Below are positions 8,473 through 16,768 of a stretch of 64,000 nt of DNA, piece by piece (position 1 is the stretch's first letter; every line of letters begins with the position of its first letter). Origin of the DNA: JAYKJB01 sp035284745 [NCBI: Candidatus Sericytochromatia bacterium] (GTDB taxonomy: Bacteria > Cyanobacteriota > Sericytochromatia > S15B-MN24); NCBI GenBank assembly GCA_035284745.1, contig JAYKIL010000031.1, forward strand, positions 124,001 through 188,000, written 5' to 3'. Position numbers and translations under genes: made by a program. The notes beneath the pieces are model-generated. The model worked only from the letters and a program-made list of their open reading frames with translations, made no database searches and had not been told where the DNA came from.

Positions 8473-9215
8473 TCTCTTTTCGCCACGTGGTTAAACGTTT
8501 CGGACCGCAGGTGGTTCTTGATGATGTGTCTTTGGAAATACCCAAAGGGCAGACGACGGTGATTATCGGCCCATCCGGCACCGGAAAGAGTGTATTTATA
8601 AAACTTCTGGTGGGCTTGCTTAAGCCAGACGCGGGACAAATTTGGGTGGGAGACCAGGAAATAACTCAATTGCGAGAGCGTGACCTGTATCGCGTTCGTA
8701 AGCGCTTTGGCATGCTTTTTCAAGATGGCGCGTTGTTTGATTCGATGAACGTGGCGGATAATATCAGCTTCCCCTTGCGTCAACACACCAACAAGACAGA
8801 GAAAGAGATTTCCGCCATTGTGCGAGCCAAGTTGGCCCAAGTGGGCCTGCCGAATGTTGAGCACAAGTACCCGGGGGAATTGTCCGGGGGGATGCGCAAG
8901 CGGGTAGGAATTGCTCGGGCGCTGGCCCTAGAACCGGAAGTGGTTTTGTTTGATGAGCCCAATTCGGGCCTTGACCCGGTGATGAGTGATGCCATTGATA
9001 AACTGATTGTGCGCATGCAACGCGAGCTGGGGCTCACGTTCGTCGTGATCTCTCACGACCTTGAAGGCACTTTTCAGATTGCCGATCGCATCGCAATGCT
9101 CTACAAGAGCAAAGTGATTGCGGCCGATGACGCTCGGGCCATTCGAGCATCAGACAACCCTGTTATACGTCAATTTTTCAGTCGCAGCGCGGATGGTCCC
9201 ATCCAGGTGGTTTAG
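8469..9215 (+). CDS. MlaF-type ABC transporter ATP-binding protein
   Basis: ATPase of 248 residues that powers the MCE lipid transporter. Walker A is GPSGTGKS (about residues 38-45), the Q-loop is in RFGMLFQDGALFDSM, which is typical of MlaF, the signature is LSGGMRKRVGIARAL, Walker B is VVLFDEPNSGLDP and the switch His is in VISHDLEG. The true start is the ATG at 8469 (MISFRHVVKRFG), overlapping the second permease stop; the open frame upstream to 8289 is a shadow of that permease. The MCE subunit follows 15 nt downstream. No MlaB-like STAS protein or MlaC is in the operon. Confidence 0.93.
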   Translation: MISFRHVVKRFGPQVVLDDVSLEIPKGQTTVIIGPSGTGKSVFIKLLVGLLKPDAGQIWVGDQEITQLRERDLYRVRKRFGMLFQDGALFDSMNVADNISFPLRQHTNKTEKEISAIVRAKLAQVGLPNVEHKYPGELSGGMRKRVGIARALALEPEVVLFDEPNSGLDPVMSDAIDKLIVRMQRELGLTFVVISHDLEGTFQIADRIAMLYKSKVIAADDARAIRASDNPVIRQFFSRSADGPIQVV

Positions 9216-9230
9216 CGGAGCAAAGCTATC

Positions 9231-10223
9231 ATGAGTCAGTACCGAAACGAGATCATGCTCGGTGGATTTATCTTATTGGGGGTCGGCCTTCTTGCAGCGA
9301 TGTCGATAGCGGTAGGAGGCATGAATTTTCGAGAGGGCGTGCACGTTCGCGCCCGTTTCAGCAATGCGACCGGATTGGTGAAGGACGCTGCGGTGACGGT
9401 GGCCGGCGTGCAAGTGGGCCACGTAGAAAGTTTGAGCGTTGAACACGACAAAGCAGTTGTTGGAATTTTTCTGCGGAAGGATGCTGGGATTCGTGAAGAT
9501 GTTCGGGCCAGCATTCGCGCAAAAAGTCTGTTGGGTGAGAAATATTTGGAGCTTCAGCCCCGGGGGCGGGAAACACCCTTGTTGGCGAACGGGGGGCTTA
9601 TCGAGGAGACGCGCTCGACGGTGGAGGTGGACGAATTGCTTGCGTCGTTGGCACCCCTGGTCAAAGAGGTCAATCCTAAAGATGTCGCGGCGCTCGTGCG
9701 TGGCTTGGCGCAGACGGTGGACGGCGAGCAGGCTGCCTTGGCGCGGGTGGTTCGTCACGCCGGCACCATTACAGAACAATTGGCTGATGTGCTCCAAACC
9801 CATCGTGGCGAGATTGATAAAACCGTCGTGCACGTTGCGAGTCTTGCGAAACAGGGTGACCAGTTTTTCAAGGAGAAAGCCCCTGCGTTGGGCCGAACGG
9901 TAACGAATCTTGATGAGATGTCGCGCAGTTGGAACAAAGAGACGCCCGGCCTGGCCGCAAAGGCCCAGCGCATTACCTCGCAAGTCGACCGTCTGACCCG
10001 GGCCGTCGAGCCGGAAACAGTCGGAAAAATAGCAAAAGAGGCAGCCCGCGCGATGCAAAAAATGCCGGGTTTGCTGGAAAAAGCGGACAAGCTGTCCGAG
10101 GCGGACGCGCGGGCGTTTGCCGAGGAGGTCTTGTTACGGACGGGAATTCGGGTTTACCTCCATCCCTTCGGTCCGCAGTCCGTTCCCTCGGTTCCTGGAA
10201 CACCCGCCCCACTGACTCCTTAA
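9231..10223 (+). CDS. MCE (MlaD) domain protein
   Basis: Substrate-binding subunit of the MCE transporter, 330 residues. One N-terminal membrane anchor (LGGFILLGVGLLAAMSIAVG, about residues 11-30) is followed by a single MCE domain (about 38-115: ARFSNATGLVKDAAVTVAGV, then GEKYLELQP). The remaining 200 residues are mostly helical and hydrophilic and resemble the needle-like helical extension found in longer MCE proteins, which may form a channel across the periplasm. It ends in a proline-rich tail. Spacing of 15 nt from the ATPase gene places it in the same operon; with one MCE gene, a homohexamer is expected. Confidence 0.9.
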   Translation: MSQYRNEIMLGGFILLGVGLLAAMSIAVGGMNFREGVHVRARFSNATGLVKDAAVTVAGVQVGHVESLSVEHDKAVVGIFLRKDAGIREDVRASIRAKSLLGEKYLELQPRGRETPLLANGGLIEETRSTVEVDELLASLAPLVKEVNPKDVAALVRGLAQTVDGEQAALARVVRHAGTITEQLADVLQTHRGEIDKTVVHVASLAKQGDQFFKEKAPALGRTVTNLDEMSRSWNKETPGLAAKAQRITSQVDRLTRAVEPETVGKIAKEAARAMQKMPGLLEKADKLSEADARAFAEEVLLRTGIRVYLHPFGPQSVPSVPGTPAPLTP

Positions 10224-10250
10224 CGGGCACATAGAGGATAGATTGCTCTG

Positions 10251-10937
10251 ATGGCTGAGTTTATCGATATTTTCCTTCACGTGGATAAGCATCTGGCTGC
10301 ATTGATTGCCCAATATGGCGGTGCAACCTTATTGATCTTGTTCACGATTATTTTTTGCGAAACGGGCCTCGTCGTCACCCCGTTTTTGCCCGGAGATTCG
10401 TTGTTGTTTGCCGCGGGTGCGTTTGCGTCTCAAGGGTCGTTTAACGTGTTTCAGTTGTGGGGGGCACTGTGGGGGGCCGCGGTGCTCGGCGACAATGTGA
10501 ATTATTGGGCAGGACGCATCGTGGGGCCCCGGATTTTTCACTTTGAAGACTCGCGCTTTTTTCGCAAAGCGCATTTGGAACGGACCCACGCCTACTATGA
10601 ACGGTATGGTGGAAAAACACTTGTCATCGGTCGCTTTATGCCAATCATCCGTACCTTCGCCCCGTTTGTGGCGGGGGTGGGGGCCATGACCTACCGACGC
10701 TTCCTCGCCTACAGTGTGGTGGGCGGCTTTCTCTGGATGTCCACCTTTATCTTTGGCGGTTTCTATTTCGGAAACCTGCCGTTGGTGCAAAAGAATTTTA
10801 AACTGGTCATTTTGGCCGTCATTTTTGTCTCGGTGATGCCGATGATGATTGAGTTTTTACGGCATCGAAGAGGGGCCGGACGCGCGGAGCCTTCGCCGTC
10901 TCATCTGGGCGAGCGCTCTGCCGAGGAGGCGTCTTGA
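10251..10937 (+). CDS. DedA family membrane protein
   Basis: Inner-membrane protein of 228 residues of the DedA (SNARE-associated/VTT) family, whose members act as lipid scramblases or undecaprenyl-phosphate recycling proteins. The family hallmarks are present: FCETGLVVTPFLPGDSLLF near residues 35-53, then the FGNxxxYxxG-equivalent GDNVNYWAGRIVG, and the RFMPIIRTFAPFVAGVGAM motif with the conserved Arg and Pro residues. It follows the MCE operon by 27 nt on the same strand, so lipid handling may link them. Start at the ATG at 10251. Confidence 0.9.
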   Translation: MAEFIDIFLHVDKHLAALIAQYGGATLLILFTIIFCETGLVVTPFLPGDSLLFAAGAFASQGSFNVFQLWGALWGAAVLGDNVNYWAGRIVGPRIFHFEDSRFFRKAHLERTHAYYERYGGKTLVIGRFMPIIRTFAPFVAGVGAMTYRRFLAYSVVGGFLWMSTFIFGGFYFGNLPLVQKNFKLVILAVIFVSVMPMMIEFLRHRRGAGRAEPSPSHLGERSAEEAS

Positions 10938-11020
10938 GCGACGCGGGTTTTGCGACCACGTGGCGTGGCGCATAGGATGACGTTTCGCGATTTATTTGCC
11001 TCACGAAGGAAAGACATACG

Positions 11021-12253
11021 ATGGAAAAGTTGACGGGCCTGATCGGAATCGCTTTGATTTTGGGCTTGGCGATCGCATTGTCCACCGACCGGCGGGCGAT
11101 TCGATGGACTCAAGTGGCGTGGGGCCTCGGGTTGCAACTGGCGCTGGCCTTATTTATTCTGTGGACGCCCTTGGGACGTGCTTTTTTTGAGGGCCTCGGT
11201 TCCGCAGTGACCCGTTTGCTCGACTTCTCCAACAGAGGAGCGGAGTTTGTTTTCGGCTCGTTGGTGACCCGCCCTGAGATGGGTTTTATCTTTGCCTTTA
11301 AGGTCCTGCCCGCCATTATTTTTGTCGGCAGTTTGATGGGTATCGCCTATTACTTGGGTTTGATGCAGGCGGTGGTCAGCTTTGTCGCGAAGATTATGGT
11401 GAAAACCATGAAGACCTCGGGGGCTGAAAGTCTGTCGGCCGTGGGAACTGTCTTCGTGGGCCAGAGCGAAGCTCCCTTGCTGATTCGCCCTTACTTGGCG
11501 AAAATGACCCGCTCGGAACTCAATGCCATTATGACGGGAGGGATGGCGACGATCGCCGGGTCCGTTATGGCCGCCTACATTGGTATGTTGGGCGGGGAGT
11601 GGGCCCCCCATCTTTTGGCTGCTTCGTTAATGGGGGCACCGGCCGGATTGGTGATGGCGAAAATTCTGTGTCCCGAGACGGAAGAGCCGCAAACGAGTGG
11701 CCGGGTGAAACTTGAAATGGCAGTCCACGAGAGCTCGGTGATCGAGGCAGCCGCGAAAGGGGCCTCTGATGGGATGCACGTGGCGTTTATCGTGGCTGCG
11801 ATGTTGATTGGCTTCATTTCTCTGCTGGCGTTGATTAATGCTGGCTTTGGCTATCTTGGCGGCCTGATAGGTTTTCCATCTCTGTCCCTCGAGATGATTC
11901 TGGGATATTTCTTTATGCCGCTGACTTTGGCGATGGGGACGCCGTGGTCGGATGCACAGGTTGTGGGCTCCTTGCTGGGGCAAAAAATTGTGCTCAATGA
12001 GTTCGTCGCGTACGGCAACCTGTCCGAGATTTTGAAGCCCGGGGGCGTGGAGCTCTCTAAAAAGGCGACCACCATCGCGACTTTTGCTCTGTGCGGCTTT
12101 GCGAATTTCTCTTCGATTGCGATCAATATTGGCTGCATCGGTGGTTTGGTTCCGGAACGGCGCTCCGAATTAGCGCAACTGGGGCTGCGTGCGATGACCG
12201 GTGGAGCGTTGGCCTCTTGTATGACCGCGACCGTCGCTGGAATCTTGTTGTAG
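11021..12253 (+). CDS. Concentrative nucleoside transporter (CNT/NupC family), first copy
   Basis: Sodium- or proton-driven nucleoside transporter of 410 residues. The CNT order of elements is seen: an N-terminal trimerisation region, the VGQSEAPLLIRPYLAKMTRS motif (about residues 147-166), a repeat with GGMATIAGSVMAAYIGMLG, then the second conserved half HESSVIEAAAKGASDGM and LNEFVAYGNL and the ending CGFANFSSIAINIGCIGGL. The length is that of the short bacterial CNTs. A second copy follows 11 nt downstream on the same strand. Confidence 0.92.
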   Translation: MEKLTGLIGIALILGLAIALSTDRRAIRWTQVAWGLGLQLALALFILWTPLGRAFFEGLGSAVTRLLDFSNRGAEFVFGSLVTRPEMGFIFAFKVLPAIIFVGSLMGIAYYLGLMQAVVSFVAKIMVKTMKTSGAESLSAVGTVFVGQSEAPLLIRPYLAKMTRSELNAIMTGGMATIAGSVMAAYIGMLGGEWAPHLLAASLMGAPAGLVMAKILCPETEEPQTSGRVKLEMAVHESSVIEAAAKGASDGMHVAFIVAAMLIGFISLLALINAGFGYLGGLIGFPSLSLEMILGYFFMPLTLAMGTPWSDAQVVGSLLGQKIVLNEFVAYGNLSEILKPGGVELSKKATTIATFALCGFANFSSIAINIGCIGGLVPERRSELAQLGLRAMTGGALASCMTATVAGILL

Positions 12254-12264
12254 GAGAAGTGGCA

Positions 12265-13512
12265 GTGCCCATCCAACTCGTGAGTCTGGGCGGTATTTTT
12301 CTACTCGTTTTATTGGGTTGGCTGTTGTCCACCTCGCGACGAGACGTGAACTGGAAGACCGTGGGGGTGGGACTTGCGCTGCAATTTTCCCTGGCTCTGT
12401 TCATTCTGAAGTTTCCGCCCGGCCAGTGGCTCTTTCAAAAGGCCGGTGCGGGCGTGACGGGGTTGCTTGATTTTGCGAAACAGGGCGCAGGATTCGTATT
12501 CGGGAAGTTGATGGATGTGAGTTCGTTTGGCTTTGTTTTCGCTTTCCAGGTGCTTCCGACGATCATCTTTATGGCGTCTGTTATCTCGGTGCTCTACTAC
12601 CTGGGAATTGTCCAACGGGTGGTGGCTGCTTTGGCGTGGGTGATGCGAAAGTTGATGGGGACCTCCGGCCCGGAGAGTTTGTCCGCTGCTGCGTGTGTTT
12701 TCGTGGGGCAGGTCGAGGGCCCTTTGTTGGTGCGTCCCTACATCGCGACGATGTCGCGCTCGGAGCTGATGGCCTTGATGACGGGTGGCATGGCGACGAT
12801 CGCGGGCGGCGTGATGGCTGCATACATCGGCTTGTTAGGCGGGCAATGGGCGCCGGCTTTATTGGCCGCTTCACTGATGGGGGCGCCGGGCGGTCTGGCG
12901 ATGTCGAAACTGCTGGTTCCGGAAACGAGGGGCACCGCAGCGGAGGGCTCTGCCGATACCAATGACGCGATGATGAACGTGGAAATTCACGAAAGTTCAG
13001 TCATTGAGGCCGCTGCGAAAGGGGCCTCCGACGGCATGCATTTGGCTTTTACGGTGGCGGCGATGTTGCTGGCGTTTGTCTCTTTGGTGGCGATGCTGAA
13101 CGGCGGCCTGGGAATTCTTGGCAGTTGGTTGGGGATCGCAGGCCTGTCCCTCGAGAAGATTTTGGGCATTGCGTTTTTCCCTCTGGCCGTGATGCTGGGG
13201 GTCCCTTTGGCAGATGCGGGTGCGGTGGCGAATATGATCGGGACCAAGCTGGTCTTGAATGAATTTCTCAGTTACGCAGCCCTTTCCGACATGATTCTCA
13301 CGCGCACCATCAGCGAACGGGGGGCATTGATTGCGACCTTTGCATTGTGCGGTTTCGCGAACCTCAGTTCCATCGCACAGAATGTCGGGGGCATTGGTTC
13401 GATGGCGCCGGAGCGGCGCGGAGAATTGGCCCGCTTAGGCCCCCGGGCCATGATTGCAGGGGCGATGGCTTCGTGTATGTCTGCCGCGATGGCTGGGTTG
13501 CTTTTGACGTGA
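12265..13512 (+). CDS. Concentrative nucleoside transporter (CNT/NupC family), second copy
   Basis: Second CNT-family nucleoside transporter, 415 residues, paralogous over its whole length to the upstream gene (VGQVEGPLLVRPYIATMSRS and CGFANLSSIAQNVGGIGSM match the first copy's motifs). I set the start at the GTG at 12265 because AGGAG at 12252-12256 then has an 8-nt spacing; the GTG at 12259 would be too close. Its stop overlaps the start of the DprE1-like gene (TGATG). The pair could have different purine/pyrimidine preference or assemble separately; the sequence alone does not tell. Confidence 0.92.
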   Translation: MPIQLVSLGGIFLLVLLGWLLSTSRRDVNWKTVGVGLALQFSLALFILKFPPGQWLFQKAGAGVTGLLDFAKQGAGFVFGKLMDVSSFGFVFAFQVLPTIIFMASVISVLYYLGIVQRVVAALAWVMRKLMGTSGPESLSAAACVFVGQVEGPLLVRPYIATMSRSELMALMTGGMATIAGGVMAAYIGLLGGQWAPALLAASLMGAPGGLAMSKLLVPETRGTAAEGSADTNDAMMNVEIHESSVIEAAAKGASDGMHLAFTVAAMLLAFVSLVAMLNGGLGILGSWLGIAGLSLEKILGIAFFPLAVMLGVPLADAGAVANMIGTKLVLNEFLSYAALSDMILTRTISERGALIATFALCGFANLSSIAQNVGGIGSMAPERRGELARLGPRAMIAGAMASCMSAAMAGLLLT

Positions 13513-14870
13513 TGTCCGGCCCGGCTCGCAAGAACACTACACTTTCCGGCTGGGGTCGCTTCCCCACCTTGACCTGTCCCGTCACGCGTCCCGAACGACG
13601 CCGGGAACTTTCTCAAATACTGGCTTCCCAGAACGGCGCTTACATTGCACGGGGTTTGGGCCGAAGTTATGGGGACCAGGCGCTTAACACGGATGGGGGC
13701 GTCATCTTGATGACGCGCCTCAATCGGATGCTGTCTTTCGATGAAACGACCGGTGTCTTGGTGTGTGAAGCGGGCGTGACCTTGGCTGAAATTATCGAAG
13801 TCTTCTTGCCTCGGGGTTATTTTTTGTGGGTCACCCCGGGGACGAAGTTCGTGACAGTGGGAGGGGCGATCGCGAATGATGTTCATGGGAAGAATCATCA
13901 CGTGGACGGGAGTTTCGCGTCTTGCACCCTCGGCTTCACGCTGGAATTACCGAGCGGTGAGGTGGTGGAGTGTTCGCGGGAGGTGAATCCCGAGGTTTTT
14001 TGGGCGACTTTGGGCGGCGCTGGATTGACGGGCGTGGTTGTGATGGCCGCGATTCGCTTGCGGCGAGTCAATTCTGCTTGGATGCGGGTCGATTATCGAA
14101 AATTGACCGACCTCGACGCCACGCTGTCGGCCCTTGATGCGTTCGATGCGCATCACACCTATTCGGTGGCTTGGGTAGATACGCTGGCCCGTGGTGGCTC
14201 GTTGGGGCGCTCAATTTCCATGCACGGGGACCATCTGGATGCAGAGCGACTGCCCGCCTCGATTCGTAATCCGTTGTCGTCCCCTGGGAACAGGCAATGG
14301 GTGGTTCCCTTTGAGTTGCCCGTCAGTGGCCTTAATCGTTGGAGCGTCGGCGCCTTTAATGAGTTGTTTTGGCTCTCCCATCGGACCCAAATGGGACGCT
14401 TCGTGCCCTTGGAGCCGTACTTCTACCCGCTGGACCGGGTTCACCATTGGAACCGCTTGTATGGGGCCCGTGGCTTTGTGCAATATCAGGTGGCTTTCCC
14501 GCGTTCTCAGGGGCCTGCCGCCTTGCAACGTCTATTGGAGCGATTGTCGGTCGCACGCGCCGCGTCATTCTTGGCGGTGATTAAACGGTTTGGCGCCGGA
14601 AATTCTGGTTTGCTCTCGTTTCCATTGGAGGGCTTCACGCTCGCGCTGGATTTGCCTTGGCACCCTTCCTTGCCCGCTTTTTTGCGCGAACTCGATGCCC
14701 TGACACTCGCCTATGGGGGACGAATTTATTTTGCCAAGGATGCCTGTGCTGACGCTTCGACCGTTGCGATGATGTATCCACGTCTCAATGAATTCGTGGC
14801 ACTCAAGGCCCGGTTAGACCCAGAACAGAGGCTGGCCTCAATTTTGGGACGACGGGTGGGCCTATGCTAG
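13512..14870 (+). CDS. FAD-dependent DprE1-like oxidase
   Basis: Flavoenzyme of 452 residues matching decaprenylphosphoryl-beta-D-ribose 2'-oxidase (DprE1), which oxidises the ribose 2'-hydroxyl in the first of two steps that epimerise polyprenyl-phosphoryl-ribose to arabinose. Matching motifs include ARGLGRSYGDQA, VGGAIANDVHGKNHH (FAD and active-site His), GGAGLTGVVV, YPLDRVHHWNRLYGARGFVQ and, near the C-terminus, IYFAKDA with the conserved active-site Lys. The residue aligning with mycobacterial Cys387 (GWNICVDFP) is Ala here (GFTLALDLP). The ATG at 13512 overlaps the transporter stop and the 3' end overlaps the reductase gene by 7 nt, so 13512-16533 is one tightly coupled unit. Confidence 0.88.
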   Translation: MSGPARKNTTLSGWGRFPTLTCPVTRPERRRELSQILASQNGAYIARGLGRSYGDQALNTDGGVILMTRLNRMLSFDETTGVLVCEAGVTLAEIIEVFLPRGYFLWVTPGTKFVTVGGAIANDVHGKNHHVDGSFASCTLGFTLELPSGEVVECSREVNPEVFWATLGGAGLTGVVVMAAIRLRRVNSAWMRVDYRKLTDLDATLSALDAFDAHHTYSVAWVDTLARGGSLGRSISMHGDHLDAERLPASIRNPLSSPGNRQWVVPFELPVSGLNRWSVGAFNELFWLSHRTQMGRFVPLEPYFYPLDRVHHWNRLYGARGFVQYQVAFPRSQGPAALQRLLERLSVARAASFLAVIKRFGAGNSGLLSFPLEGFTLALDLPWHPSLPAFLRELDALTLAYGGRIYFAKDACADASTVAMMYPRLNEFVALKARLDPEQRLASILGRRVGLC

Positions 14871-15604
14871 CGCGCAAGGGTACCGTGCTCATCGTGGGGG
14901 CCGGGTCACCGATCGCCCGCGCTCTGGGGGTCGAATTTGCCCGCGAGGGCTTTGACCTGTGTTTGGCGGGGCGCGACGTGGGTGAGATGCGAACCTTATG
15001 TGCCGATTTTCAGATTCGTTTTGGGGTTCGCGCGACACCGGCGCCTTTTGATGCGTTGTTGCCCGACCCGGGTGAGCAACTCGCCCCGTGCTGGAGCGAC
15101 GAGACGGTGGGCGTTGTTGTGGCCTTCGGTTTGATGCACGATCAGAGAACGGCCGAAGCCAATCCTCACCTTGCTCTCGAGATGTTGCACGTAAACTTTA
15201 CGGCAGCGGCGTTGGTCTGCGAAACAGCAACTCGTGAGTTGCTGGCGCGGGGCGGTCGCTGGCTCTGTGTGTTGGGTTCAGTGGCGGGAGACCGGGGCCG
15301 TCAGTCAAATTATCTTTATGGCGGGGCCAAAGGTGGGCTTGCGATTTATGCTCAAGGCCTGCAGCACCGATTGGCGTCGAGCGGGCTCAAGGTCATTTTC
15401 GTGAAACCCGGCTTTCTGGACACGGGGATGACGTGGGGAAAGCCCGGCTTGTTTGGTGTGGCGAGTCCCGAAAAAGCCGCTCGCTTCATTCGGCGCGCGA
15501 TTGCGCAGGGGGTTGCTGTGTCCTATGTGCCCTCCTTCTGGTATTGGCTGATGATGCTGATTCGAGCCGTCCCGCGCCTCCTATTTGAAAGGACCAAGTT
15601 GTGA
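14864..15604 (+). CDS. DprE2-like short-chain dehydrogenase
   Basis: Short-chain dehydrogenase of 246 residues, expected to reduce the 2'-keto intermediate made by the DprE1-like oxidase and so finish the ribose-to-arabinose epimerisation on the lipid carrier. The nucleotide-binding glycine motif is VGAGSPIARALG (about residues 11-22), and the active site is seen as LGSVAGDRGRQSNYLYGGAKGGL with Ser, Tyr and Lys; this stretch is close to mycobacterial DprE2 (SSVAGERVRRSNFVYGSTKAGL). The C-terminal part (YVPSFWYWLMMLIRAVPRLL) also matches that enzyme's membrane-associating end. It overlaps both neighbours by 4-7 nt. Confidence 0.85.
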   Translation: MLARKGTVLIVGAGSPIARALGVEFAREGFDLCLAGRDVGEMRTLCADFQIRFGVRATPAPFDALLPDPGEQLAPCWSDETVGVVVAFGLMHDQRTAEANPHLALEMLHVNFTAAALVCETATRELLARGGRWLCVLGSVAGDRGRQSNYLYGGAKGGLAIYAQGLQHRLASSGLKVIFVKPGFLDTGMTWGKPGLFGVASPEKAARFIRRAIAQGVAVSYVPSFWYWLMMLIRAVPRLLFERTKL

Positions 15605-16533
15605 CGGACGACCGGGCCTCTGAAACCTCCCTGTCGTCAGTTCAGCGGGCTGCTTCCACGCAACGCGAGGCCCGTGTCCCCGCCGTCCCAGTGGGCTTCC
15701 AAGCGGTATGGTCTTTGATCAGGCCTCGGCAATGGGTCAAGAATAGTTTTGTCTTGGCTCCTTTGGTATTTGCTGTCCAAATTTCTAATCCGGTGGCGCT
15801 AAGGCAGGCCGTCGCGGCCACCTTTTTATTCTGCTTGGCCTCGAGTGCTGTATACATCTTCAACGACTGGCGTGACTTGGATGGCGATCGCGCGCACCCG
15901 ACCAAGCGTTTCACGCGACCGTTGGCCGCCGAAACGGTTTCTGTACGAACTGCGGGCGCCCTGTTGATTCTCTTGTGGCTGGTGGTGATCGGTGTTGCCG
16001 CCTGGTGGCCGCCGGTGGGCGTTGGCTTGCTGGTGTATGTTCTCTTAAATGCGGCCTACAGTGTCCATTTGAAGCGGGTGCCGGTGGTCGATATTTTCTG
16101 CGTGGCAGCCGGTTTCGTTCTTCGCGTCGCGTCTGGGGCTGCAGCCATCGCTGTTCCGCTCTCTGCCTGGATGCTCATCACGACGTTATGCCTCGCTCTG
16201 TATTTGGCCGCCGTGAAACGACGCCAAGAGCTTGTGGTGGCGGGCCAAGGAGCGCGTCATGTGCTGGGGGCCTACACCATTCCTCTACTCGACCGATACG
16301 CGCAAATGGCCGCGACGGCGGCCCTGGTTTTTTACGGATTGTTTGCCAGCACCGTTCGGCCGGAATTGGCTGGAACGACGGCGTTTGTATTGTTCGGCTT
16401 TTTTCGCTACAGCTACTTGGTTGAAGCCCACGAAGCGGGCGAGAACCCCACCGAAGTTTTGTGGCGGGATCGGCCGCTTGCCGCTGTCGTGGTTCTTTGG
16501 GCCGTCACCGCGGTTTGGTTGGTCGCCCTCTAG
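15601..16533 (+). CDS. UbiA family prenyltransferase, DPPR synthase-like
   Basis: Integral membrane prenyltransferase of 310 residues resembling 5-phospho-ribosyl-1-diphosphate:decaprenyl-phosphate phosphoribosyltransferase (Rv3806c type), which makes the substrate that DprE1/DprE2 epimerise after dephosphorylation. An N-terminal RPRQWVKN motif is followed by the first aspartate-rich motif NDWRDLDGDRAHPTKRF; the HPTKR sequence after the Asp motif is characteristic of this branch rather than of UbiA or CtaB. About nine hydrophobic helices follow. The GTG at 15601 overlaps the reductase stop. The phosphatase of the mycobacterial pathway is not next to it. Confidence 0.82.
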   Translation: MTDDRASETSLSSVQRAASTQREARVPAVPVGFQAVWSLIRPRQWVKNSFVLAPLVFAVQISNPVALRQAVAATFLFCLASSAVYIFNDWRDLDGDRAHPTKRFTRPLAAETVSVRTAGALLILLWLVVIGVAAWWPPVGVGLLVYVLLNAAYSVHLKRVPVVDIFCVAAGFVLRVASGAAAIAVPLSAWMLITTLCLALYLAAVKRRQELVVAGQGARHVLGAYTIPLLDRYAQMAATAALVFYGLFASTVRPELAGTTAFVLFGFFRYSYLVEAHEAGENPTEVLWRDRPLAAVVVLWAVTAVWLVAL

Positions 16534-16547
16534 CCACGAGGCGGCGT

Positions 16548-16670
16548 CTAGGCGCTGGCAATCCGAGGCACAGGCGGAGGCGTCAACTCGTGCCGAACTT
16601 CCTTTCGGTCCTTGGCGATTATTTCCTTCAGGCGACTGACGGCATCATTTTTAGAGGGCGGGTGTGCCAT
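16548..16670 (-). CDS. Possible 40-residue protein downstream of the lptA-like gene
   Basis: Short open frame with ATG at 16670 and TAG at 16548, encoding MAHPPSKNDAVSRLKEII and a basic, proline-containing tail. A GGAG lies about 10 nt upstream of the ATG. It is on the same strand as and 98 nt after the lptA-like gene, and it fills a region otherwise without a gene. No family is recognised and the length makes it uncertain; conservation in relatives would be the deciding evidence. Confidence 0.3.
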   Translation of the reverse strand: MAHPPSKNDAVSRLKEIIAKDRKEVRHELTPPPVPRIASA

Positions 16671-16768
16671 AGCAGGGGTCTCCAATGACAGAACTTCACT
16701 CGCTTTATCGTAGCGTCAGGCAAGCGGCTGTCGATGTGACCCAGGTACGAATGCAGAGGGGCTGCGGT

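Noticed and set aside
11069-11076. HIP1-like GCGATCGC octamers (also at 13866, 15884, 35386 and 60094) as cyanobacterial highly iterated palindromes
   Set aside because: I noted only five in 64 kb, far below the density in HIP1-rich cyanobacterial genomes and only modestly above chance for this base composition.
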